Part shown: positions 7,616 through 15,421 of the stretch, piece after piece
Layout: every line of letters begins with the position of its first letter
How positions within the stretch are numbered: the first letter of the stretch is position 1
Source: an uncultured Bacilli bacterium
GTDB lineage: Bacteria; Bacillota_I; Bacilli_A; RFN20; CAG-826
Assembly (NCBI GenBank): GCA_905236395.1
Contig: CAJOPR010000016.1
Span: forward strand, 1 to 33,762
DNA length: 33,762 nucleotides
Direction: 5' to 3'
Made by a program: the position numbers and the translations under genes
The notes under the pieces: generated by a model
The model's database searches: none
What the model was told of the DNA's origin: nothing
Seen by the model: only the letters and a program-made list of their open reading frames with translations

Positions 7616-10026
7616 TGGATATCGAAGGAATACTAAGTAAGCTTACTCTAGAACAAAAGGCGTCCTTATTAGTGGGTCACACTAATATGACAACGATGCC
7701 TATAGAGGAATTAGGTATTCCTTCTTTAGTTATGTCCGATGGACCTAATGGTGTCAGAAAAGAAGGAGAAGGTGGAGCAGTAGATGTTATTACCAATACA
7801 CTTCCCGCAACTTGTTTTCCATCCGGTTCATCATTAGCCTGCTCATGGGATAACGAATTGTTATTCAAAGTGGGTAAACAAATAGGTAAAGAATGTAAAC
7901 GTTATAAAACTAATGCGATTCTAGGACCTGGTGTGAATATCAAACGAAATCCATTATGTGGACGTAACTTTGAATATTATTCCGAAGATCCTATATTAGC
8001 TGGTAAGTTAGCGGCTTCTTATATCAATGGTGTCCAGTCTGAAGGTGTTCTTGCGTGCATCAAACACTACGCATGTAATGACCTTGAGGAGTGGAGATAT
8101 ATTGGTGATTCAGTTGTTGATTTAAGAGCGCTAAATGATATTTATCTCAAACCATTTGAAATCGCAGTCAAAGAATCTAATCCAGGAATGATAATGACCG
8201 CTTATAACCAAATTAATGGGACTTTTGCTAGTGAAAATGAATATTTAATTAGAGATAGACTTCTCAATAAGTTTGGTTTTAAAGGTCTATCAGTTACTGA
8301 CTGGGGCGGACTAGTTCATAGAGACTTATCGCTTAATGCTGGTCAAGATATTGAGATGCCAGGACAAGTACCTGAGAATGTTCAAAAGATTATCGATGGT
8401 GTGAATTCTGGGCTTATTGATATCAAGACTGTTGATGCCTCGGTGAGAAAACTACTTGAAGCGATTGAAAAGACAAGAACCGACGAAGTTCTTGATGACT
8501 CAGTATTTGAAGAAAGCAAACAAGTTGCGTTACAAGCTGCGTTAGAAGGTGCAGTCCTACTTAAGAACAAAGGCAATTTGTTGCCACTAGATAAAATCAA
8601 ACGCTATGTCGTAGCGGGAGATCTCTTCTCCGAGATGCGTTATCAAGGTGGTGGATCTTCTTTAGTGAGCCCATATTTCGTTTTAGATAACAAGACCGCA
8701 TTTGATAATGCTGGAATTGATTACATCTTTAAACGTGGATATAACATCAACTCTAGTAAAGTGAATCTCACCTTTGAAGAAGAAGCCCTTAAAGCTAGCA
8801 AAGATATTCAAAACATTATCTTCTTTATGGGCTTAGATGATTTATCAGAATCCGAAGGATATGATCGTAAGAAAGATATGAAGGTTCCTGAGAACCAAAT
8901 TCATCTTTTAAAACGATTGGTGAAACTAAATAAACATATCACCTTAATGTTATATGGTGGCGCGCCATTTGAAATTCCAGAAGTGGATGATGTGGATGCG
9001 ATTCTATATATGAATTTAACCGGTGAAATGTCTGGTGAAGCACTTAGACAACTCCTATTTGGAGAAGTATCTCCTTCAGGAAGACTAGCGTATACATGGA
9101 TGAAGTCATATGAAGACGTTCCTTTTGGAAAAGAATTCACATCTTCCCCTGTGGAACTATATAAAGAATCCATTTATGTTGGATATCGTTATTATTCTTC
9201 TGTGGGTAAAGAAGTCTTATATCCATTTGGTTATGGACTTACCTATGGTAGAAACACAATTAGTGATATCCACATTAAACAAAAAGAAGACCACATTGAT
9301 GTTGGCTATACATTAACTAATAAATCAGAAGTAGAAGCGGTTTCCGTTATCCAAGTTTATGTGGGACATAAAGGCAGTAATATCCCTCATCCTTTAAAGG
9401 AATTAAAAGGATACGCTAGAACAGCGTTAAAACCGGGGGAAAGAGAGGATATCTCTTTAAGCATAAAAGTCGCGGATTTAGCCTTTTATGATATGAAAAC
9501 TGGTGAAGATGTATTAGAAGATGGTCAATACATCATCTATGTTAGTGAAAATGTTAATAACGACTACTATAAAGAAGAGATAAATATCTCTGGCACTAAG
9601 CTTGAGTGTAGAGAGGAAGATAAACCATATCTAGACCCTCATAATCTCCTTGAACTTACCAATGAGCAATATGAAAAGTTCTTAGGTAGACCAATTCCAG
9701 TCTATAAGAAACAAAAACCATACACATTTGAGACACCTATCGCGGAATATAAATCCTTCTTTGGCTCTATCGTCAAATCATTGATGATGAAACAAGGCGA
9801 CAAGATTATTAAGAAGGCCAAAAAGATTAAAGATGAAAAAGAGAGAACTAGATTAATCAAATCTGGTACATTTATTAAGAAAATGATGTCCGCGAACTGC
9901 CTCAGAAGTTTAGTTCACAGCAGTGGTGGAATCGTCACTTATGAATCCGCTCAAGGAATACTTGATGTGGCTAACGGAAAACTCATTTCTGGCATGAAAA
10001 AATTAAAGAATTTGAAGGGTATTTAA
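7615..10026 (+). CDS. Glycoside hydrolase family 3 (beta-glucosidase-like), cytoplasmic
   Basis: An 803-residue family 3 glycoside hydrolase. The N-terminal barrel has SDGPNGVR, the KHYACND segment (Lys150-His151) and the nucleophile Asp229 in VTDWGG. The second domain has SESEGYDR, whose Glu414 matches the acid/base Glu of family 3 beta-glucosidases. A fibronectin-III-like domain follows, containing PHPLKELKGYAR. About 120 lysine-rich C-terminal residues go beyond that domain. No signal peptide is present, so it should act on imported oligosaccharides. Substrate (beta-glucoside, xyloside or other) cannot be told from sequence alone. It starts within the stop of the surface-protein gene (TAATG) and is followed at once by the YunG-like gene. 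The coupling hints that the surface protein and the glycosidase serve the same carbohydrate source. Confidence 0.9.
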   Translation: MDIEGILSKLTLEQKASLLVGHTNMTTMPIEELGIPSLVMSDGPNGVRKEGEGGAVDVITNTLPATCFPSGSSLACSWDNELLFKVGKQIGKECKRYKTNAILGPGVNIKRNPLCGRNFEYYSEDPILAGKLAASYINGVQSEGVLACIKHYACNDLEEWRYIGDSVVDLRALNDIYLKPFEIAVKESNPGMIMTAYNQINGTFASENEYLIRDRLLNKFGFKGLSVTDWGGLVHRDLSLNAGQDIEMPGQVPENVQKIIDGVNSGLIDIKTVDASVRKLLEAIEKTRTDEVLDDSVFEESKQVALQAALEGAVLLKNKGNLLPLDKIKRYVVAGDLFSEMRYQGGGSSLVSPYFVLDNKTAFDNAGIDYIFKRGYNINSSKVNLTFEEEALKASKDIQNIIFFMGLDDLSESEGYDRKKDMKVPENQIHLLKRLVKLNKHITLMLYGGAPFEIPEVDDVDAILYMNLTGEMSGEALRQLLFGEVSPSGRLAYTWMKSYEDVPFGKEFTSSPVELYKESIYVGYRYYSSVGKEVLYPFGYGLTYGRNTISDIHIKQKEDHIDVGYTLTNKSEVEAVSVIQVYVGHKGSNIPHPLKELKGYARTALKPGEREDISLSIKVADLAFYDMKTGEDVLEDGQYIIYVSENVNNDYYKEEINISGTKLECREEDKPYLDPHNLLELTNEQYEKFLGRPIPVYKKQKPYTFETPIAEYKSFFGSIVKSLMMKQGDKIIKKAKKIKDEKERTRLIKSGTFIKKMMSANCLRSLVHSSGGIVTYESAQGILDVANGKLISGMKKLKNLKGI

Positions 10027-10452
10027 ATGTATAAATTCTACGGTCACGAAAACGTGCAAAATATTAAACCTATAAGCAAAGCTTATCCTAATGTCAAAAA
10101 TCCTCTCGATTTATATGACAAAATGAGCGATATTTGGTGTGAATATAGCTGCGCTCCAAGAATGAGAAAAGATTGGTCCAAAAAGAACATGACTTTAGGC
10201 CAATGTTCAATCACTTCTTTCCTCATTCAAGACATCTTTGGTGGAGAGGTTTATGGTGTTCCACTTAAAGAAGGTGGATACCATTGCTTCAACGTTGTTA
10301 ATGGAGTGATGTTTGATCTTACTAGCGAACAGTTTGGTGAAGAAAAATTAGAATATACTTTAAAGTATCCTCAAAGCAGAAAAGAACACTTCTCCAGTGA
10401 AGAAAAATATCATAGATATTTGTATCTCTGTAAAGAGCTTAAAAATAAATAA
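10027..10452 (+). CDS. YunG-like family protein of unknown function
   Basis: A 141-residue soluble protein whose pattern resembles Bacillus YunG-type proteins: GQCSITSFLIQDIFGGEV (58-75), then YHCFNVVNG, then FDLTSEQF. The invariant-looking Cys60, His86 and Asp97 are spaced like a papain or transglutaminase-type catalytic triad; that is inference, as I know of no established activity for the family. No signal peptide or membrane segment. The ATG begins at the base after the GH3 stop, so it should be translated by coupling. A terminator follows at 10480-10514. Confidence 0.65.
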   Translation: MYKFYGHENVQNIKPISKAYPNVKNPLDLYDKMSDIWCEYSCAPRMRKDWSKKNMTLGQCSITSFLIQDIFGGEVYGVPLKEGGYHCFNVVNGVMFDLTSEQFGEEKLEYTLKYPQSRKEHFSSEEKYHRYLYLCKELKNK

Positions 10453-10479
10453 TAAATATCTTGATACATACCGTTAAAT

Positions 10480-10514
10480 AAATGCTTTGATTGATTATCA
10501 AGGCATTTCTTTTT
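10480..10514 (+). terminator. Rho-independent terminator after the Ig-protein/GH3/YunG unit
   Basis: A 12-bp stem at 10480-10491 and 10497-10508 (one G-T pair), loop TGATT, then CTTTTT. It closes the 3947-10452 unit. Confidence 0.85.
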
Positions 10515-10521
10515 ATATATG

Positions 10522-10530
10522 TGATATAAT
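10522..10530 (+). promoter_or_regulatory. Extended -10 promoter for the flippase-GT-recX-yhaM unit, probably leaderless
   Basis: TGATATAAT is a perfect extended -10 (TGnTATAAT). The transcription start is expected near 10537, leaving about 3 bases before the ATG at 10540, and no Shine-Dalgarno site is present. Confidence 0.7.
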
Positions 10531-10539
10531 ATTCGCGCT

Positions 10540-11997
10540 ATGGCGAACTCAGAAGAACTACAAAAACAAGTAGAACAGTACGAACAAGACCTAAAAACTG
10601 GTAAGAAGAAGAGTAAGAAGAGTGTCGTTAAATACATTCTTAATATCTCTCTTGTTTTATTGGTGACCGCAGCATCTATCATCATCTCTGTTTGGGGTAA
10701 GACTCAATCAATTTGGGAAAACTTTATGTCCGCGGATATCAAGGGTGTTCTCATGATTTTAGGTGTCATGCTAGGAACTATCTTGATTCGTTCTTTTATT
10801 CTTTTTTGTTTCGCGCGCTTATACACAAGAAGATATCACTTCCATCAAGCTCTTGCTGTTGACCAAATCGGTGTTTTCTATAACGCAGTGACTCCTGGTG
10901 CTAGTGGTGGTCAAATTATGCAAGCCTATACCTATAAGAAACAAGGCTTACATATTTCTAGCGCTGTTAGTGCCTTAGCGATGTATTCCATCGTTTTCCA
11001 AATCGTTTTAATCACTTATGGATTACTTGCTTTCATCCTTAAATACGATTTGATCATGAGTATTGAATTTATCACTATCAAACTTGATAAAGTGGTGATT
11101 AATATTCCAATCTTGTTATTAACAATCCTTGGTTTTATCTTAAATATTTCCGTTATCTTAGGCGTGTTACTAATGGCGTACTGGCATGGATTCCATAACT
11201 TTGTTATGGGACCAGTCATTTCCCTATTAACTAAGTTAAGAATTGTGAAGAAACCAGATAAGACTAGAGAAGATCTAAGAATCCAGGTTGAAAACTTCAA
11301 AATTGAGTTTAGACGTTTGTGGACTAACATCCCGTTCTTTATATTGGTCGCGGTTTGTTTCGCTATCTATATGACTCTTAAGTTCTCCGTTCCATATTTC
11401 TGTGGTTTGGCGTTAGGTAGTGAGCATACATCCATCCAATATTTCTGGGATAGCGTCTTCTTAGGAAACTACCATCAGATGATTACCGGACTTATTCCAA
11501 TTCCTGGTAGTGCGGGTGTTTCTGAATACGTCTTCTCTAAACTTTTCTATAACCAATCTAACCCAGCGGAAGGTTTCTATTTCGTCAGTCAATTAACTCC
11601 TGGTGAAGAAATTCCATTTACCAAGGCCAGTGAAACCTTAACTGTTTCCGCTTTGTTACTTTGGAGAAGTATTACATTTATTATTCCTATCGTTATTGCT
11701 GGTATCACCACAGCGTTCTATCATACCAGAAACAAAGAACCAAATCAGAGATGGGAAATTCCAGATCGCGAAACATTTGTTGCCCTTCAAAGCGAGACTT
11801 ATGTCATGCGTAAAGAAGAGGTGGAAGCCCTTATTGCTACACAAACTCTCTCTAGACAAGCCATCTTAGAAAAGATGAGAGGTAATAACCGCGATAAACA
11901 TAAACCTAAAGTGGATAAAAAACCAAAACGCGATAACGCCCCGATAGATGATGACTATCATACAGTGGATATTAAAGAAGAGGATGATTCTATCTAA
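10540..11997 (+). CDS. Flippase-like integral membrane protein (LPG synthase TM domain, UPF0104/YbhN type)
   Basis: A 485-residue membrane protein of the lysylphosphatidylglycerol-synthase transmembrane (MprF N-half-like, UPF0104) family. A charged cytoplasmic N-terminus of about 37 residues precedes several hydrophobic segments. The family hallmark FYNAVTPGASGGQIMQAY lies between the early helices, and a later segment has GLIPIPGSAGVSEY. A hydrophilic, lysine/aspartate-rich C-terminal tail of about 110 residues follows. There is no aminoacyltransferase domain, so it is not a full MprF. It may translocate a lipid or glycolipid. The stop overlaps the start of a glycolipid-type glycosyltransferase (TAATG), which supports a joint membrane-lipid role. 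Confidence 0.82.
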   Translation: MANSEELQKQVEQYEQDLKTGKKKSKKSVVKYILNISLVLLVTAASIIISVWGKTQSIWENFMSADIKGVLMILGVMLGTILIRSFILFCFARLYTRRYHFHQALAVDQIGVFYNAVTPGASGGQIMQAYTYKKQGLHISSAVSALAMYSIVFQIVLITYGLLAFILKYDLIMSIEFITIKLDKVVINIPILLLTILGFILNISVILGVLLMAYWHGFHNFVMGPVISLLTKLRIVKKPDKTREDLRIQVENFKIEFRRLWTNIPFFILVAVCFAIYMTLKFSVPYFCGLALGSEHTSIQYFWDSVFLGNYHQMITGLIPIPGSAGVSEYVFSKLFYNQSNPAEGFYFVSQLTPGEEIPFTKASETLTVSALLLWRSITFIIPIVIAGITTAFYHTRNKEPNQRWEIPDRETFVALQSETYVMRKEEVEALIATQTLSRQAILEKMRGNNRDKHKPKVDKKPKRDNAPIDDDYHTVDIKEEDDSI

Positions 11998-13172
11998 TGA
12001 AAATAGCGATTTTCACTGATACATATCCTCCTTTTATCAATGGTGTTTCTACATCCGCTTTTAACTTGGTTCAAACCTTAAAAGCACATGGCCATGATGT
12101 CATCGTTGTTACCCCAAGAGTAACTGATGGAAAACTTGAATATAAAGACGGTGTTATTTGGGTTCCGGGATTAATGCTTAAATGGCTCTATGGATACCGC
12201 ATCACTAACATCTATTCTCGTAAGATTATTAAGATGCTTAAGGATTTTGGTGTGGAACTAATCCACAATCAAACCGATGTTGGTTTAGGTCAATTCTCTC
12301 GTATTGCGGGAAGACAATTGAAAGTTCCTAGCGTCTATACATATCACACAGCCTATGAAGACTATACCTATTATTTTGTTCATGGCTTGATGGACCGTAT
12401 TGGTAAAAAAGCCATGCGTGAATACGCAAAAACAGTAGCGAAGAATTGTACTGAATTTATTACTCCAAGTAATAAGACTAAAGATTATATGCGCGCTATT
12501 GGAAGCGATATCTATGTGAATGTCGTTCCTACTGGTATTGATTTTTCCATCTTTGGTGAAGATAAAGTGGATAAAGAAAAACAAGCTAAGTTCAAAGAAG
12601 AACATAACATCACCGATAAGACTAAAGTGTTCTTATTACTAGGCCGTGTTGCGAAAGAAAAGAGTATGGACTATTCCATCCGTGGCTTTGCCATGTATTT
12701 AAAAAAGCATCCAGAAGTAGACGCGAAAATGTTAGTGGTGGGTGATGGTCCACAGAAGACTGAATTGGAATTATTAGTTCATGAATTACATATAGCGGAT
12801 AAAGTAGACTTTATTGGTAAAGTTCCTGCGGAAGAAGTGCCTTTCTATTACCATCTCGCCGATATTTACACATCTGCATCTATTACCGAAACCCAAGGCT
12901 TAACATTTATGGAAGCCATGGCTAGTGGCACGATCGTTTTGGCGAGATTTGACTCCAACCTTGCAGACACAATTGTGGATGGTCAAACTGGTTTCTTCTT
13001 TACTGATGAACAATCCTTTGTCGAAAAAGCGGAACGTATCCTTTCATTAAGTGAAGAAGGTAAGAAAGCCATCGTTGACAGTGCTTATAAAACTGTGGAT
13101 ATGTATTCCATTGATAAATTCTATGAAAACATTATGGAGGTTTATAACCGTGCCCTTAGAAAATACTGGTAA
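11997..13172 (+). CDS. GT4 glycosyltransferase, probable 1,2-diacylglycerol glucosyltransferase
   Basis: A 391-residue GT-B fold glycosyltransferase of family 4. The N-terminal domain begins MKIAIFTDTYPPFINGVS, with a glycine-containing acceptor loop. The C-terminal domain carries VFLLLGRVAKEKS and the E-x7-E donor motif with Glu298 and Glu306 (ETQGLTFME). It is close in style to the monoglucosyl-diacylglycerol synthases of Acholeplasma and Gram-positive cocci, which add glucose to diacylglycerol on the cytoplasmic face. Other GT4 activities (phosphatidylinositol mannosyltransferase-like) cannot be excluded. It is coupled to the upstream flippase-like gene and overlaps recX by 23 nt. Confidence 0.85.
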   Translation: MKIAIFTDTYPPFINGVSTSAFNLVQTLKAHGHDVIVVTPRVTDGKLEYKDGVIWVPGLMLKWLYGYRITNIYSRKIIKMLKDFGVELIHNQTDVGLGQFSRIAGRQLKVPSVYTYHTAYEDYTYYFVHGLMDRIGKKAMREYAKTVAKNCTEFITPSNKTKDYMRAIGSDIYVNVVPTGIDFSIFGEDKVDKEKQAKFKEEHNITDKTKVFLLLGRVAKEKSMDYSIRGFAMYLKKHPEVDAKMLVVGDGPQKTELELLVHELHIADKVDFIGKVPAEEVPFYYHLADIYTSASITETQGLTFMEAMASGTIVLARFDSNLADTIVDGQTGFFFTDEQSFVEKAERILSLSEEGKKAIVDSAYKTVDMYSIDKFYENIMEVYNRALRKYW

Positions 13173-13962
13173 AACCATCCGCAAAGTTAAAGTTAACAAG
13201 AAAGATGCGACAATTTCTTTTGTCGATAAATCTAAACTCAAGATTCCTCTAGAGGTTCTTGCTAATTTCTATTTATATGAAGGCAAGACCTTAAACAATA
13301 AACAGATCAAGGAAATCAAAGATTTCTCTAACTCCGCGACCCTTTTAAAGTACGCGATGTCTTTACTTAAGAAGGGACATTATTCCGAATGGAAGATGAG
13401 AGAAAAACTCTATAACAAAAATGCGAAGAAAAGCGATGTGGAAAGAGTCATTAAATCATTAAAAGATCACGATCTCATTAATGATAAGATGCTTGCCTTA
13501 GATTTATATGAATATGGAAACGAGAGAGATCTCGGTAAAAATAAGATTATCCAAGAGATCTCTAATAAAGGCGTTTTTGATGATGTTATTGCTAAGCTCA
13601 AATTTCCTTCTTCTTTAGAAAAGAAAAAGGCTTTGAATAATCTCGATAAGTTAGAGAGAAAATATCAAAAGTATGCTTATGAGCAAAAGAAACAACATAT
13701 CTATAAAGCTTTGTTGGGTTTAGGTTTTGATAGCGATATCGCTTTAATCGCGCTGAATGAAATCAAAGGACCGATTCAAAAAGAAGAGAAAGCCAAGCTA
13801 GATAAAGACTTTGAAAAAACACTCCTTCATTTCAAAAGAAAATATGAGGGATATGAATTAAAAAACAAAGTTGTAACTTCGTTAAGAAACAAAGGTTACA
13901 AGATGAAAGATATATTAATTAAATGGGAGAAAAGTTATGATGAAAATGATTTCGGAATTTAA
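13150..13962 (+). CDS. recX: Regulatory protein RecX
   Basis: A 270-residue RecX-family protein, a modulator that binds RecA filaments and limits recombination. The sequence has the RecX three-helix repeats: ATLLKYAMSLLKKGHYSEWKMREKL, then VERVIKSLKDHDLINDKMLA, then LGKNKIIQEISNKGV. I place the start at GTG 13150 because GGAGG at 13136-13140 lies 9 bases upstream; earlier in-frame ATGs lie within the GT4 gene and lack this signal. It overlaps the GT gene by 23 nt and yhaM by 26 nt. Its length is normal for Bacilli RecX (about 260-270). Confidence 0.85.
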   Translation: MPLENTGKTIRKVKVNKKDATISFVDKSKLKIPLEVLANFYLYEGKTLNNKQIKEIKDFSNSATLLKYAMSLLKKGHYSEWKMREKLYNKNAKKSDVERVIKSLKDHDLINDKMLALDLYEYGNERDLGKNKIIQEISNKGVFDDVIAKLKFPSSLEKKKALNNLDKLERKYQKYAYEQKKQHIYKALLGLGFDSDIALIALNEIKGPIQKEEKAKLDKDFEKTLLHFKRKYEGYELKNKVVTSLRNKGYKMKDILIKWEKSYDENDFGI

Positions 13963-14872
13963 AGATGGCGAACATATTTCTGGCCAATTCTTAGTCAGCA
14001 ATTCCGCAAAGTGTGTCAATAACAGCGGAATGAATTATTTAAATCTTGATTTAAAAGATTCCTCTGGCGTCATCAACGGTAAGAAATGGGAATCTAACGC
14101 AGAAGATGAAGCGTTATTCCAAGTCGGTAATGTCGTCTATATTGAAGGCGAAGTCCTTAAATACAAAGAATCTTTACAAGTCAAAATCTTATCCGCGAAA
14201 GCCGTGGATATGGATGATGTAGATGTCGCAAAGTTCATTAAGCAACCTCCAGTTCCAAAAGAAGAACTAGTGAAGAGATTTAACGCCTACGTAGAAAGCA
14301 TTAATAATGAAGATTGCCGTAAGATACTTGATTACTTAATCAAGAGATTATCTCCAAAATTATTAGATTATCCCGCAGCAGTGAGTGTTCATCACGATTA
14401 TGCCTCTGGTTTATTAATGCACACCGTCTCTATGGCGGATGTCGCAAATTTCCTCGCAGATTATTATCCAGATGTGGATAGAGATATCTTGATGACCGGT
14501 GTCTTACTCCATGACATGGGTAAAACCATTGAGTTTGAAGGACCAGTTATCTATAAGTATTCCTTAGAAGGAAGACTACTCGGACACATCTCCTTAATGG
14601 TTAGTGAAATTAGACGCGCCGCAGAAGGACTAAAGATCACAAGTGAAGTCCCACTATTATTAGAACATATGGTGTTATCGCATCATGGACAACCAGACTT
14701 CGGTTCTCCAGTACTTCCAATGACTAGAGAAGCTCTCTTATTATCAATGATTGATAATTTAGATAGTAAAATGGTGATCGTGGAGAAAGCGTTAGAGAAT
14801 GTCAATCCTGGTGAATTCTCTCAAAAGATCTTCCCACTTGATGGCAGAATGATCTATAAACCAAAGAAATAA
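13937..14872 (+). CDS. yhaM: 3'-5' exoribonuclease YhaM family (OB-fold plus HD domain)
   Basis: A 311-residue YhaM-type exonuclease. Residues about 10-90 form an OB-fold nucleic-acid-binding domain. The HD domain has VHHDYASGLLMH (His162) and LLHDMGK (His192-Asp193), the metal-binding pair, with further His residues in LSHHGQPDFGS. The enzyme trims RNA and single-stranded DNA ends in the cytoplasm. Two adjacent ATG codons (13937 and 13940) can serve as the start behind GGAGAAA. It is the last gene of the flippase-GT-recX unit and ends before a bidirectional hairpin. Confidence 0.9.
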   Translation: MMKMISEFKDGEHISGQFLVSNSAKCVNNSGMNYLNLDLKDSSGVINGKKWESNAEDEALFQVGNVVYIEGEVLKYKESLQVKILSAKAVDMDDVDVAKFIKQPPVPKEELVKRFNAYVESINNEDCRKILDYLIKRLSPKLLDYPAAVSVHHDYASGLLMHTVSMADVANFLADYYPDVDRDILMTGVLLHDMGKTIEFEGPVIYKYSLEGRLLGHISLMVSEIRRAAEGLKITSEVPLLLEHMVLSHHGQPDFGSPVLPMTREALLLSMIDNLDSKMVIVEKALENVNPGEFSQKIFPLDGRMIYKPKK

Positions 14873-14884
14873 GATTAAAACCAC

Positions 14885-14912
14885 AAAAAAGGCCGCCTAA
14901 GCGGCTTTTTGT
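14885..14912. terminator. Bidirectional terminator between yhaM and the HIT gene
   Basis: The stem GCCGC/GCGGC (14892-14896 and 14901-14905), loop CTAA, is flanked by an A-run on the left and a T-run on the right. It can therefore stop transcripts from both converging genes. One extra G bulges on the left arm. Confidence 0.85.
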
Positions 14913-14929
14913 TTACCTTTGGTAATATA

Positions 14930-15343
14930 TTAGAGATTGTCTTTAATTGTGCCTGCAAGCGCGGGGAGGTTTAATCCTTCCGCGTTATTCTTCATAGTGA
15001 TTTCAAATCCTTCACCTTCGCCATAACGTGGAATGACGTGGACATGGAAGTGCATAACACTTTGTCCCGCTTCTGGATAACAGTTAGAAAGGATGTTAAC
15101 ACCTTTAGCGCCGAGCATCTTGATATCAACTTGTCCGATTCTTTGAGCGACGTCCATAACTTTATGCATCACTTCTTGTGGAGTGGATAAGAAATTGTCG
15201 TAGTGTTTTTTAGAAATAACTAAGGCATGACCTTTGGTCACTTGGGAGATATCTAGAAAGGCCAAAACATCTTCATCTTCATATAACTTGTAGCAGGGAA
15301 TCTCTCCTGCGACGATTTTGCAAAATACATCTTTTTCGTGCAT
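14930..15343 (-). CDS. HIT family nucleotide hydrolase (HinT/Hit-like)
   Basis: A 137-residue histidine-triad protein. The signature QSVMHFHVHVIPR gives His98, His100 and His102 (HxHxHxx). The N-terminal CKIVAGEIPCYKLYEDEDVLAFLD is typical of bacterial HIT proteins. The family hydrolyses adenosine phosphoramidates and related nucleotides in the cytoplasm. A good Shine-Dalgarno site (AAAGAGGTG) precedes the ATG. A candidate promoter, -10 TATAAT (15374-15369) with -35 TAAACA (15397-15392), lies within the terminator of the upstream lipoprotein gene. Confidence 0.92.
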   Translation of the reverse strand: MHEKDVFCKIVAGEIPCYKLYEDEDVLAFLDISQVTKGHALVISKKHYDNFLSTPQEVMHKVMDVAQRIGQVDIKMLGAKGVNILSNCYPEAGQSVMHFHVHVIPRYGEGEGFEITMKNNAEGLNLPALAGTIKDNL

Positions 15344-15368
15344 ACTAACACCTCTTTAATATATTTAT

Positions 15369-15397
15369 ATTATATAAAGGAAAAAGGAGGTTGTTTA
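15369..15397 (-). promoter_or_regulatory. Candidate promoter of the HIT gene
   Basis: -10 TATAAT on the minus strand (15374-15369), 17-bp spacer, -35 TAAACA (15397-15392, 4 of 6). The -35 lies in the loop of the preceding terminator, so the two elements are interleaved. Confidence 0.5.
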
Positions 15398-15405
15398 GAC
15401 CTCCT
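15381..15405 (-). terminator. Terminator of the foldase lipoprotein pair
   Basis: On the minus strand AGGAGG/CCTCCT (15405-15400 and 15390-15385) closes a 9-base loop and runs into a T-tract (15385-15381). It is 17 bases beyond the lipoprotein stop. Confidence 0.8.
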
Positions 15406-15421
15406 ATATTTTTCCTATCGA

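Noticed and set aside
13051-13149. Longer RecX start inside the GT4 gene
   Set aside because: The added residues do not look like RecX, and GTG 13150 has a well-spaced GGAGG.
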